A stretch of DNA of 64,000 bases from Ovis canadensis (Eukaryota > Chordata > Mammalia > Artiodactyla > Bovidae). Positions 11,091 to 21,119 of the stretch are shown here, piece after piece. The stretch's first letter is position 1. Each line of letters begins with the position of its first letter. Location of the stretch: the NCBI RefSeq assembly GCF_042477335.2, contig NC_091247.1, positions 228,246,001 through 228,310,000 of the forward strand. Direction: 5' to 3'. The translations under genes were made by a program, and so were the position numbers. Below the pieces are notes generated by a model that did not search any database, was not told the origin of the DNA, and saw only the letters and a program-made list of their open reading frames with translations.

Positions 11091-12440
11091 AATATACACA
11101 CAGAAGCAGGCTTTACAAATACAAGTCTTCTTAATTAACACAACACTTTGAGGTAGATGAAGGACATGTAGCTTCAGACGGTGCCACCTCTCTGCATACA
11201 AAGCTTGTTCCACTCCTCTGAGTGAAAAACAAATCCAAGAACATCTATCTTGTTTTCCTGGGCAATGCACACTCTGGAGGCATGAATAACTGTTTCCAAC
11301 TTGTTCTAAAAAATGCCTGCCCTGTGCCTGGAAACGTGGTAAGAATAAAGGCATCTTAAAAGACTCCTTTAGAAATTGATGCAATGTTCCAGGAAAATGA
11401 CCTTCTAAAGAAACCTGAATTTATAGTTTTCTCATTACTTTGTTTTCCTGAAGTTAACCTAAAACAATAAAACAGCCCGTTATTTTTACCAGAAAAAAAT
11501 GGATTTATTCAGGAGCAGCAATGAATTGCAGTTTGGGACAAGTAAGTCTGGTAGAACAAAGAAAAGAGAAGTCTTTAATAGAGAAGGGGTAGCTGAGAGG
11601 GGCTGTTATGATAGCTTTTCACTGGCTAAGCTGTGACAGCCTCTCATTGGCTACGTAGTTGCCAGGCAAGGAGAAAATCTTTCTTCCTCCTGCATCACTT
11701 CCTGCCACTACCTCTTTTCCAGTTGAGATCTGTGTTGACCGGAGTGGGGTATGCATGAGACCCCGCATCTGGCCTCCCGACTCCATTTTAGTGAGGTTTC
11801 CCTTTATTAATTCCCACGCTGACAATGTTATAATAGGCATCTCTGAGATTTCTAAACTGTAAGAATACATGTCATTGCTCTCTGACACTGGAAGGCCCCT
11901 GGCACTCCCTTTGTTCCCAGTACACATGGGAACAGCCCTGCGAATCTGCTAGACTTCTCACTGAAGCCACAAGTGGAGAGTCATGTCTCCCCGGGGCATT
12001 CAGCTGCTGTCCCTGGTCCTGTCTCAGATGGCTTCCCATCCCCAGCCTTGTTCCTGGACTGCCCACTTGGGTGGTCCCTTTCTGACTCTGTCACACCTCT
12101 GAATCATGAGATGCAGTGCTGACCTGGGGGCTTATTTCCAGGGAAGGGAGCCCAAATAGTGTGACCCTGGACCTCCCACACCATCAGAAGGGCTGGAGAC
12201 TTGAGCTGATGCCTAATTTGGGAAGAATGTCTGGGCACTCCCCACCCTCTCCCAAAGAGCACCTGAGACTGCCTTATCTGCCGTGGGTCTTCCCAGCCTC
12301 TAAGGGGGCCTGGCCCACAGTTCCCGCACATTGTCAGGGCTTGCAGTCTGCAATTCTGTGTCCCATGGGCGAGTGCACCTGACCGGAACCCAGTCTAAAG
12401 CGTTAGCCCCAGTTTTCTACTGTCTCAACCAGTTAATAAG
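11091..12440. other. Intergenic; possible old LTR-like segment
   Basis: No exon is recognisable. The part from about 11,470 to 11,880 (starting with a GGATTTATTCAGGAGCAGCA word and containing CTCATTGGCTACGTAGTTGCC) has the feel of an old mammalian LTR, but I cannot assign a family. The remainder is unique-looking and moderately GC-rich. Confidence 0.3.
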
Positions 12441-12739
12441 TCGTGCGCTAATGGGAGGTGCTAACCATGAACATGAAGTTCACTTGGAACAGCGGATCAG
12501 AACCTGGGCACACCTGGGACTTCCCGCCAGGGCAGATAGAAAACCCAGAACTGTGCTTCTGACTCTTAACTCTTGGGTAGCCTTGGGCAAGTCACAAAGC
12601 TTCTTCATTTACTTACCTGATGAAAAAGAGTGCCCCCACAATGGGGAGGAAGGGATGGAAGGCCTATAGCTGTGCATGCACCCAGACCTGCCAAGGTATG
12701 AGGTGCCACGGGCACGCAGTGCAGATCAGCACCTCCAGG

Positions 12740-12880
12740 GTGCCAAGTGAAATTGAAAGTGTTTGTCAGTTGTATGCAACTCTGTGTGACCCTGTGGTCT
12801 GTAGCCTGCCAGGCTCCTGTCCATGGAATTCCCCAGGCCCGAATACTGGAGTGGGTAGCCATTCCGTTCTCCAGGGGTGA
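12740..12880 (-). mobile_element. BovA-type SINE
   Basis: This is the minus-strand BovA monomer: TTGTATGCAACTCTGTGTGACC, then CTGTCCATGGAATTCCCCAGG and GAATACTGGAGTGGGTAGCC. It lies in the 3' flank of PKDREJ copy A only. Confidence 0.8.
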
Positions 12881-13022
12881 TGACTGACAAACACCTGGGA
12901 AAAAGCAGCCACCACCTGTGGGTTGTTCCCCTGTGCTGGCACTGGTTGTGGAGGGCAGGCGCCATCTGTGTACCCACCCCTATCACAGAAATCACCACCG
13001 GCCTCAAGAAAAAAATCATACA

Positions 13023-13028
13023 TTTAAT
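13023..13028 (-). terminator. Candidate poly(A) signal ATTAAA, PKDREJ copy A
   Basis: ATTAAA lies on the minus strand 913 bases past the stop codon. The hexamer and its surroundings (CTTTA, then AATTAAA) recur at the same distance in copies B and C, although the flanks have diverged. Use is inferred, not shown. Confidence 0.4.
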
Positions 13029-13940
13029 TCACATCAAGCTTAAAGTGGCATCTACGTAAAGGAACATGCTTTAGGGTGAAAATACAGGAGCTGCTATATC
13101 ATTCCTTAACTAATGTGTTATAAACAATCCACCAGGCCAACAATAACCAAAAGCCCACATCCTAGAAGTATATATGGTAACATACGTTACATGGAATATT
13201 TACAACCTTTCAGTGTGAACCACTCAGCATAAACACGTAACTTGTTGTTTCAGAAAAGACATGTTTCATAGACAGAAACATGTTACTAAATTGTACATCT
13301 ATAACTTGCAGTGGCCTTAAGAGCAGATGGGAAGCTTCAGATTGCTGCACCCTGGTCCACATCCCTCCATTTCCAGGCACAAGGGCCACTCCTGGGACCC
13401 CACACGAGGCCCCTCCAGCCCTGCCCAGCTGGAGTGTGTGCGGTGGGAGTAAGGAGGCGGGGAGGCTCTGCAGCCCCATCAGCAAAGGGAAGGGCCAGCA
13501 GGGCCGAGGGACCTGGGCTCTGCCCTCAACCACTAGCCCTGGCCTCCCAGCCTCGGGGGGAGAGGGACCGGGACAGCAGGAGCATTCACCTGCTGCTTCT
13601 GACAAGCTGAGATGAGGTTGGGGGTCCTTTCAGCTCCGTCCCCCAAATATAGGTCTCTAACCCTCTAAACTGCAGTCGGTCCCAAAGACAGCAACTTCGA
13701 AGAAAAAGGGAAATGAACTGGGACTCACAGATGGTCGCCCTCCTCTCTCCGCAGAGGCCACACTGCCCTTGACCCTCCTTTCAAGTCCCAAGCCTGGAGG
13801 CCCCCACTGCAGACGCGTCCAGACGTGGGGTGCACTGTGAACAATACAGGTGGGAAACACACTGAGCCGCGAAACGCCCCTCGACCCCAGAAACCGGGCC
13901 TTTGGAGAAACCTGCCTGTGGGCCTCGACACTGCCATGGA

Positions 13941-16900
13941 TCACACGACGAGGTAAACCATTTTCTTCCCATTGATGTTTCTGGTCTTCAGCCCCAGGTA
14001 GTGGCGGCTCTTCTTCTCCGGCTGCCCGTACACCATGTTGATGAAGAACCTGGGTTCGTCTTCCGCCCTGGGTTTGAAGCACAGGCAGCAAAAAGCAGAT
14101 CTCAGCCGGTGACACAGATAAGTCATGGCTTCCGCCTCTTCTGAGGGCTCCTCATACACAGGCTGCTTCATTTCCTCGTAGGCAGACAGAATCACAGCAC
14201 GAAATAAGTTGATCAATATGCATATCATCACCAGCAAGAAAGATGAGAGGAAGAGGACCCCGAGAACCCGGTTATTGAAAAATTCCGTGTTCTCAAAAGC
14301 TGAGACACAGTAGGAAAATATGGTCTGGGTGGCGTGGATCATGTCACTGTAGTTCCACTCATGCTGCCCGAACACCAAGTACCCGAATGCCATGAAGACA
14401 AAGAAATACATGGACACCACCAATGCCATGTGGCAGATGCCAGGAAGGGCAATCTGGATGGCCCTCTGAGCCAGACGCACATCGTAAAAGACCCTGGAAT
14501 ACCGGAGCGTCTTCAGGATCGTCAGAAACACCAGGAAACCCAGAATCACCCTCATGGTGTAATCCACTTGAGCCACTGCGTGAAAGGGAATGAAATCCTC
14601 CGGATTTGACAGGTAAGCCTGAACTACACCAATGGCCAAGAAGTGCTTCCTGAAAAAGAGCATGATCCACAAGGTAAGGAAGAATTTAAGAGTAAAGCTG
14701 AGCCAATTAAATACACTTTTCACATAGGCAGTCCATTGATCTGTGATGATGTTGACTTCGTCGACAATATAGGCAAGAAAGAAAAGGTAGATGGCCACAT
14801 ACAAGTAGATTTCTTCTGAGTATTTTCTGTTGAAATGAGTGAGTGAGAAGGAGTGCGCATGCAGGCTTGTGTTCACAACACCTAACTGAGAGACCTCGAA
14901 GATGACCGAGACGCTGCAGAGGAGACTGATGTCTGGATTGAAGGTGGTGAGTTCCACTATCACAGACCAGGTCTTCTCATCTAGCCAGTGGCCTTTCTGG
15001 AGCTTGCTGAGCCTCAGTGTGGAATTAAACTGCTGCTCTGCTGGAAAAAAATAGAAGGCGTATCCTCCTGAGCCATAGGTGTGCAGCAGCCCATAGGAAG
15101 AGTACGCCCACCTCTTCTCTGGAGGCCTGTAAGTAAACCCTCCGGCCGTCTGGTCAGTGTCCCGCTTACTAACTCTATTCCATGACCCAGAGTAGTTTTT
15201 TGTGTCTTCTGGGTCAATGCCATACTCGGGGTGACAGCGAATCTCTCCTTTGAGGCTGCCCTCCACAAATTTCTTGGCCGGCAGACACGTTATCTCTCCA
15301 GGTTGTGCCCTCACCTGCCTCATCAGTGGCAGGCCAAGGATTTTAGAGGAGCTGTCAGGGAAAAATGTGGGATTTGGGTCATTGTGGAGCAGAGGCAACA
15401 GCACCCTGTTCAGCCACTGATAGATGTCTTCCAGCCTGGCCACGCCTGCCAGATCCACAGAGAACTGGTCCCGAATAAACTGATTATAGTAAAAGCTGTC
15501 AGTGGGGCGCAGGACGGCGACTAGGCTCAGCAAGAGAGCCAGAAAGATGAAGTGAGTGAGGATATAAATAAGGAACAGGAAAGCTCTTCGCTTGACCCTC
15601 TTCTTTCTTTTGAATATCATGATTTCATCTTGGGTGAGAGGCTGGTACATCCTTGAGTTTCGGAGCTCCATGACAAACTGGTGGCGTCTGTCCATTTCTT
15701 CTGGGTCCTTCCAGAGGTTTTGCAACTTGATCTCAGTGAAGTGATAGTTGCTGATCCATGAAAGGTTCTTTGAATACTTGGATGTACTTGTTCTGTAGCT
15801 TGACATAAGTATGACTTTCGATGGCTGCACTAGGAAGACTGACAGAGAGAATGCACAGAACGATGCAAACAGCCATGCTGTTGACTTTTCGAGGCCGTAA
15901 GTCAGTCCATAAAATATGATGAAGAAGGAGGATACTGCACACGTAAGGAAAACCAAGAGCCAGGCCACACTAACACAGCACGGCGGCAGGACCATCCTGG
16001 GCTTCTCTTTGAGGGCTCGCGAACCTGGCTGGGGAGGCAGATCCTCAGAAGAAATGCTTTGATTGTCTTCAACATTTGGGTTGTTGGTGTTTTTATTATT
16101 TTCCTGGCCTTTAGAGATTTTTCTTTGGGTGCTGGGGGCTTTTCTTGGGGTGTCGGCAACCTTTCTTGGGGTGCTGGAGACCTTTCTTTGTGAGCTGGAG
16201 ACATCTCTTTGGGGACTGGAGACCTTGCTTTTGGTGCCTGATATCTTCCTTGGGGAGCCAGAGACCTTGCTTTCTGCTTGCTTGGGCGGGGGCTGTCCTT
16301 TAGAGGTGACCTTGACAGAAGACTTGTGTTTTGCAGGATGTATATTAGACTTCTCAGGCTGCTGGGAGCGTGCCTTGTCAATTTCGTAAACGTGCCACTT
16401 TCCCAGCCGTTCTTCCCAGTGTTCATTTGCAGCTGGCTTCAAAGGATGCTTCCGAGGAGTGACCTCATCTAGAGATACAAGAGGTCTCCTCTGGGAATAG
16501 ATGAACAAATATGTGATCACTAGTTGTACAGGGAGCGTAATAAAGGCACTTTGCAATCCGATCACCATCGACCTGATGTACCTCTGCTCTTGTGGCTCTG
16601 CTTCGATCTCCTTCTCTAGACTAAAGAACATAATATTACACAGAAGCGTGGACAGCAACATGGCTAAGCAACAGGACAGCCTCTGGAGCCTGTTGAACGG
16701 TGTAGAAATGACACCAGAAAAAACGGAGAACCACAAGTGGTTTTTCCCTAGATTATAATTTAAATCTATGAGGAAAAAGTCCATTTTCTTGAGAGGCTTA
16801 TCTGGGGGGGTAACTTGAAAGGTTCGGTCCAAAGAGGATTCGATAGAAAGCCATTCTCGGCACATGAAGAGCCAGATGTGTCTGGTGAACAGATTCTCCA

Positions 16901-19900
16901 CTTTGATTCTACTTAAATACCATTCAGGGGACCTGCCCTCATTGTTGTGCCACACGCGGAGGGAATGGATGTCGCCCAAGTCCTTTTGCGTCGCTAGGAG
17001 GAAAGTGCAGATGCTTCCTCGGTAGAGAGTTGTAAATTGTGGATGGCTTAAACAGTGCACATCGCTGCTACCTTCGGTTCCATGCAGCTGGATAAAGACA
17101 TTGGCCCTGGTGCCAGAACCACAACGGCTTCCTGTAAAAACAGTGACTAGGTAACACACATTATCATAAGGATCGTTATCAAGGAGAACTATCACATGCT
17201 CCCTAAGATACTGGTCCGTTTCATCTCTGTGCAAGGCCCAGAACGCAAGGATCAAGTACAACAACATAATGAGAAGTACCGTGAAGAGAGTCACAGGGTT
17301 TTGGGTGACGTTCTTGATGACCTCCAGTTGTAAATCCACAGGGTTAGGGACCACGATCACCTTGGCCGTCAAATAGTGGGTACGTAGGTGAAGGTTGGCC
17401 TGTTTGATTATATCCAGCTGCCGTTTGGCCCGCTGTGGGTTCTTGCACATACAGTGCACTCTTTGCCAAGTGGTCTTCTCTCCCACAACGCAGGTGTCTT
17501 CTCTCCAGTCGCTCTGGATCCCAAACATATTCAAGCACATGATGCTGAAAACAGAAATTCTCACCAACTTGTTATTGGGGTTTAGGACGAAACGAGGTGC
17601 CTGTAGAACCACAGCGATGGTACACTCAGAGGAATTGGTTCGCTGAGCTATGACCTGCACCAGGGCCGCCGGGAGGCAGACCACTCGGGCCTCCTTCACC
17701 GGACACTCCGGGTCAAACAGGTCACTCTCGTTGGCAATTGGAGGGATTTTATGGGACACCAGGTAGCTGGTCATAAAAGACTTGGGTGTGATCTCACGGC
17801 CCGCGTACACAGACACCGTGAACAAGACGGACACGTCTGTCAGGATGTGGATCAACACGTCCCTCCCTGCTGCACTGTCCACAACAAAGCTGAACGCCCC
17901 TGTCGTCTTTGCCAATGACTCATCCACTGCATAAGTCTCTGAGCTGGGTCCCACCGTGAGATTGAAAGTTCCAAAGCTCAGGTTTTTCCTGATGAGGTAC
18001 ACTTCCACTGCATCAGGTGGCATCTCAATCACGTCACCCGTGACCTCGACTCCTGTCATTCGGAATCCAACCACCTGGGTCAAAATGTTTTCCCCATGAT
18101 TTAGCCAAGGGAAAGGGTCATCCGCAAATTCACAAAACATCGTGGAGATGGGAGCGTTGGCAGGCAGACTAGCAAAGCTGTTCACATTTAGGGTGGGATA
18201 AAAACAATTCTGACAGTGCTTCTGGGTGCTGAAGAACTTGGTAACATTCCACTTTTCGGTTTTCTTGACATGCATTTTAAAGTTGGAGGTCCTCAAGGCA
18301 GTGGTCTCATTCTCTGGCACCTTCACAGCCAGTACCGTGTCTGCTAGAGATTCAACCACATGGAAAGGCTCCTCGAACACTTCATAATGAACCAGCAGTT
18401 TCAGGATGTTAGACAAGGTTGTTAATATTCCAGTGCACACACTTTCTATTTGCTCAGAAGAAATGCTCTTATCTCTCTGATGACTATCTTGGAGGGCTTG
18501 GCTTGCTTGCCAAGTCCTCACTGTGGCCAGTTTCTGAGAGAATGCGCTGATCTCAGAGGTTTTTTCTGTTAATTTAGTAACAGCCATAACCACTTGGCTA
18601 ATATTCACCAAAGTGTTTATAGGAAGAATGAGTGTCTGATTGAAAAGGTGTTCTCGAAGTTTAATTTTGTCAGCTTGAAGACTTGCGTCAGTTTTCATGC
18701 TATTCATGACAGAAGCTACTACGTATATTAAATAACTTGCATTTAGAAAATCCTGCTGTTGAAGCAAAGTGGACAGGGAGGAATTTGGTCCCGTGGTGAA
18801 GTTGGATAACTCCTCCAGCACAGTCGTTGATGACTTTACGTCAGTGGGAGGCCGCACAGTGGCATACAAGTTCACCTGGGAAAAAGCTCCCAGAGAGGTA
18901 TTATATGCCTGGGCAATTATTTTCAAGGCATAATGACTGTCCAACACACCAACAGGGAGAAAGGACGGGGGCGATGTGGAATTCTTCCCCAAATACAAAA
19001 TGGATCCAAAGTTATTCTCTTTCAAAGAACTGATTTCACCAAAACCATGTACATCAGGAACTATTATTTTATATGTAAGAACAATGTTCTTATGCTTGAA
19101 ATGAGTACAAATAACAACAAACTGAGTAATGAAGGAAATTCCTTTTTCTGGAACAATTTTGCAGTCTGTGGTTATAAGGACATGGCGAATAATGAAAGGA
19201 TACCTTAAGACCAAGGTGACTCCACTCCAAGTTGCTGCATTTAGAGAAATCCAAAACTTATCTTCCTTGAATCTCCAGAAAGCAAAAGCTTTTATAGACA
19301 AATAAGCACCATGCCGTCCTGTTGAAGTTTGCCCCGTCCAGTCAAATGGCACCTCCTGACCTGAAGACGTCAGAATGGACCACTGGTAGACATCTCGGCC
19401 TGCTGTACAACCTGTGCAATCCAGAGACAACGAGAATCTCTCTGATAAAACCAGAACCTGGTCACAATTTTCAATACATGAGATGCTTGCTACTGGCTCT
19501 CCTTGAAGCACGCGCAGCGTTGCATCAGCAAATGCTGACCTGCCGGTCTTCTGGATCACCAGTCTGAAAAAATATACACGGCCACCTTGAAGTGTTTCTG
19601 GAGAAAGGGTGAGAATAGGACCAGAGGCCCATGTCCACTTGAGGTCAACCTGCTCCGGGAGACACACTTCCTTGCTTATCACTGTTATTTTCTGTCCATC
19701 ATAGTCTTTTGGGTTCGTGGTACAGTACCAGAGAAACTTGAGCCTCTCTTTCTCTAGAGGGTCTGTTTCCTCTGGATCAGAAGACTTATTTCCATTGAGA
19801 GTCACCCCATCTGTGAAATTGATTGTGATGTTGGAAGGCCCTGAAATAACAGCATTCAGGGGACGTCTAAAAATGACGACATAGATTCTGTCTGAGTCCG

Positions 19901-20966
19901 TCTGCCTTGGAATCCCAGGTTCCCGCGTTGTGACAACCACCGAGAAATTAAACAGATACACCCCCCAAGTGAAAGAATATGGGAGTATAGTCAACACTGT
20001 TGCACCTCTACGTGCTGTGACCGGTGGCTTTCGGATAGGTTTAGTCCAGTCAGGCACGGCCCCTACATAAGGCACAGGATAGATATACCAAATCCGCAGA
20101 TAGTACTCTGGGATTGGACAGAAGAGGATGATTGTTGCATTGAAGGTGTCTCCCATGTCCCTGGTCAGTCGCACCGGTTTATCGTCGTTCCTATTTATCC
20201 GCACGCGGTCCAATTTACAAGTCTCGTTTTTGGCTACCTGACAGGACACGGAGGACTCAGTGGGTTCTGAGCTGTTCGGGCCGACAGCTTCGAAGAAGAC
20301 TGGGGTGGGCCCGTCCGTGGGACACTCGGTTTGGGCCACGAATCCCGGGTAGGAGCGCCGGCCGCGGGGCAGAGCCCGTCGGGGCAACGCGCGGCTCTGG
20401 GCGGCCGCGGGCCCGAGCAGCCTGAGGCGGAAGGTCCACTCCAGAGGCCCGAGCGAGCGCGGCAGGCGGGACAGCCAGCGCAGGGAGAGCCGGCCGCCGG
20501 GCGCGGACAGCTGCAGGTCCACCGGCGCGGGCGCGGCGTTAGCGGCGGCGCGGCGGGCGCGCACCTGGACGTGCGCGCGGAGGCAGCGCGGCGCGAGGCT
20601 CGGGGGCCGCCCGGCCGGCAGGCAGAGGCCGCGGCGGCCGCTCAGGAAGATGCCGCCGCCCGGGGCCGCGCGGGCCCGGAGGCTGACGCGGGCGCGGCCG
20701 GCTCCAAGGCCGCCAAAGCCTGCGCCCCGCTCCCCGGGGGCCCGGGGGGCCGTGACCGAGCGGAGCGCGGCCTCCGGGCGCCGCGCCTGGACGAGGGCCC
20801 GGGTGTCGGACGGGGCACGCCGGGCCGAGGCGGGCGTCGGGACGGGGAGGCCTCGGGCCGGCGAGCCGGGCGCCTGCGCGGGAGCCGGGGGCGGAGGCCG
20901 GCGGCCGGGCCCACAGCCCAGGCCCAGGCCCAGGCCCAGGAGCAGGAGAGCCGGCCCGGGCCCCAT
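13941..20966 (-). CDS. PKDREJ: PKDREJ copy A, polycystin family receptor for egg jelly
   Basis: This intronless gene encodes 2341 aa. The start is the ATG at 20,966-20,964 in a strong GCGGCCATGG context. The frame stays open 16 codons further, but without an ATG, and human PKDREJ as I recall it starts MRPGPALLLLG against MGPGPALLLLG here. Order: signal peptide (1-20); Pro/Ala-rich region; REJ module from about 240; GPS-like region near 1150-1180; TM1 near 1222; PLAT domain (about 1255-1372); five more TM segments; extracellular polycystin domain (about 1820-2045) with TYGSGGYAFYFF; channel-like S2-S6 (2049-2258). The C-terminus RNINGKKMVYLVV matches the human protein. The GPS keeps W and CxC (WQRVHCMCK) but lacks the His-Leu/Thr cleavage tripeptide. 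The family sits on the sperm head and influences capacitation and the acrosome reaction. Copy A differs from B and C mainly in the N-terminal ectodomain, the loop at 1492-1657 and S2-S3. Confidence 0.95.
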   Translation of the reverse strand: MGPGPALLLLGLGLGLGCGPGRRPPPPAPAQAPGSPARGLPVPTPASARRAPSDTRALVQARRPEAALRSVTAPRAPGERGAGFGGLGAGRARVSLRARAAPGGGIFLSGRRGLCLPAGRPPSLAPRCLRAHVQVRARRAAANAAPAPVDLQLSAPGGRLSLRWLSRLPRSLGPLEWTFRLRLLGPAAAQSRALPRRALPRGRRSYPGFVAQTECPTDGPTPVFFEAVGPNSSEPTESSVSCQVAKNETCKLDRVRINRNDDKPVRLTRDMGDTFNATIILFCPIPEYYLRIWYIYPVPYVGAVPDWTKPIRKPPVTARRGATVLTILPYSFTWGVYLFNFSVVVTTREPGIPRQTDSDRIYVVIFRRPLNAVISGPSNITINFTDGVTLNGNKSSDPEETDPLEKERLKFLWYCTTNPKDYDGQKITVISKEVCLPEQVDLKWTWASGPILTLSPETLQGGRVYFFRLVIQKTGRSAFADATLRVLQGEPVASISCIENCDQVLVLSERFSLSLDCTGCTAGRDVYQWSILTSSGQEVPFDWTGQTSTGRHGAYLSIKAFAFWRFKEDKFWISLNAATWSGVTLVLRYPFIIRHVLITTDCKIVPEKGISFITQFVVICTHFKHKNIVLTYKIIVPDVHGFGEISSLKENNFGSILYLGKNSTSPPSFLPVGVLDSHYALKIIAQAYNTSLGAFSQVNLYATVRPPTDVKSSTTVLEELSNFTTGPNSSLSTLLQQQDFLNASYLIYVVASVMNSMKTDASLQADKIKLREHLFNQTLILPINTLVNISQVVMAVTKLTEKTSEISAFSQKLATVRTWQASQALQDSHQRDKSISSEQIESVCTGILTTLSNILKLLVHYEVFEEPFHVVESLADTVLAVKVPENETTALRTSNFKMHVKKTEKWNVTKFFSTQKHCQNCFYPTLNVNSFASLPANAPISTMFCEFADDPFPWLNHGENILTQVVGFRMTGVEVTGDVIEMPPDAVEVYLIRKNLSFGTFNLTVGPSSETYAVDESLAKTTGAFSFVVDSAAGRDVLIHILTDVSVLFTVSVYAGREITPKSFMTSYLVSHKIPPIANESDLFDPECPVKEARVVCLPAALVQVIAQRTNSSECTIAVVLQAPRFVLNPNNKLVRISVFSIMCLNMFGIQSDWREDTCVVGEKTTWQRVHCMCKNPQRAKRQLDIIKQANLHLRTHYLTAKVIVVPNPVDLQLEVIKNVTQNPVTLFTVLLIMLLYLILAFWALHRDETDQYLREHVIVLLDNDPYDNVCYLVTVFTGSRCGSGTRANVFIQLHGTEGSSDVHCLSHPQFTTLYRGSICTFLLATQKDLGDIHSLRVWHNNEGRSPEWYLSRIKVENLFTRHIWLFMCREWLSIESSLDRTFQVTPPDKPLKKMDFFLIDLNYNLGKNHLWFSVFSGVISTPFNRLQRLSCCLAMLLSTLLCNIMFFSLEKEIEAEPQEQRYIRSMVIGLQSAFITLPVQLVITYLFIYSQRRPLVSLDEVTPRKHPLKPAANEHWEERLGKWHVYEIDKARSQQPEKSNIHPAKHKSSVKVTSKGQPPPKQAESKVSGSPRKISGTKSKVSSPQRDVSSSQRKVSSTPRKVADTPRKAPSTQRKISKGQENNKNTNNPNVEDNQSISSEDLPPQPGSRALKEKPRMVLPPCCVSVAWLLVFLTCAVSSFFIIFYGLTYGLEKSTAWLFASFCAFSLSVFLVQPSKVILMSSYRTSTSKYSKNLSWISNYHFTEIKLQNLWKDPEEMDRRHQFVMELRNSRMYQPLTQDEIMIFKRKKRVKRRAFLFLIYILTHFIFLALLLSLVAVLRPTDSFYYNQFIRDQFSVDLAGVARLEDIYQWLNRVLLPLLHNDPNPTFFPDSSSKILGLPLMRQVRAQPGEITCLPAKKFVEGSLKGEIRCHPEYGIDPEDTKNYSGSWNRVSKRDTDQTAGGFTYRPPEKRWAYSSYGLLHTYGSGGYAFYFFPAEQQFNSTLRLSKLQKGHWLDEKTWSVIVELTTFNPDISLLCSVSVIFEVSQLGVVNTSLHAHSFSLTHFNRKYSEEIYLYVAIYLFFLAYIVDEVNIITDQWTAYVKSVFNWLSFTLKFFLTLWIMLFFRKHFLAIGVVQAYLSNPEDFIPFHAVAQVDYTMRVILGFLVFLTILKTLRYSRVFYDVRLAQRAIQIALPGICHMALVVSMYFFVFMAFGYLVFGQHEWNYSDMIHATQTIFSYCVSAFENTEFFNNRVLGVLFLSSFLLVMICILINLFRAVILSAYEEMKQPVYEEPSEEAEAMTYLCHRLRSAFCCLCFKPRAEDEPRFFINMVYGQPEKKSRHYLGLKTRNINGKKMVYLVV
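16115..16275 (-). repeat. 21-bp coding minisatellite, PKDREJ copy A loop
   Basis: Degenerate 21-base units (plus-strand reading GGAGACCTTTCTTTG and similar) encode Lys-Val-Ser / Pro-Arg-Lys heptads in the cytoplasmic loop between membrane segments 3 and 4. Copy A carries S/T-P-R-K variants (SSTPRKVADTPRKAPSTQRK), which look like possible proline-directed phosphorylation sites. Confidence 0.8.
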
Positions 20967-21110
20967 GGCCGCGCCCGGTGCGAGCTGCGTCGGAGGCGCA
21001 GGGCGGAGGGCCAACGGACACGGCGTGCAGGGCGCGGGGCGGCCGGGGCGCGGGCCGGGGTCACGGCGGGCGTGGTTCGGGGGCCACTGTGGCCTGGGGT
21101 CAGCGTGGTC
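20290..21110 (-). promoter_or_regulatory. CpG island over PKDREJ copy A 5' end
   Basis: This very GC-rich, CpG-dense block covers the first ~225 codons and the sequence upstream of the ATG. No TATA box is evident. The same island is present and nearly identical in all three copies. GC-richness here also produces many long spurious open frames on both strands. Confidence 0.7.
20524..20535 (-). repeat. GC-rich hexamer tract, 2 units (PKDREJ copy A)
   Basis: Two GGCGCG units (plus-strand reading) encode Ala-Pro-Ala-Pro at about residue 145, between signal peptide and REJ module. This is the short allele-like state of the tract that has 20 and 24 units in copies B and C. Confidence 0.95.
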
Positions 21111-21119
21111 AGTGGGGTT

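Noticed and set aside
20967-21014. Longer PKDREJ N-terminus (16 extra codons) in each copy
   Set aside because: The upstream frame is open but begins with TTG, not ATG. The ATG 16 codons in has a strong context, starts a good signal peptide and fits the human start as I recall it.
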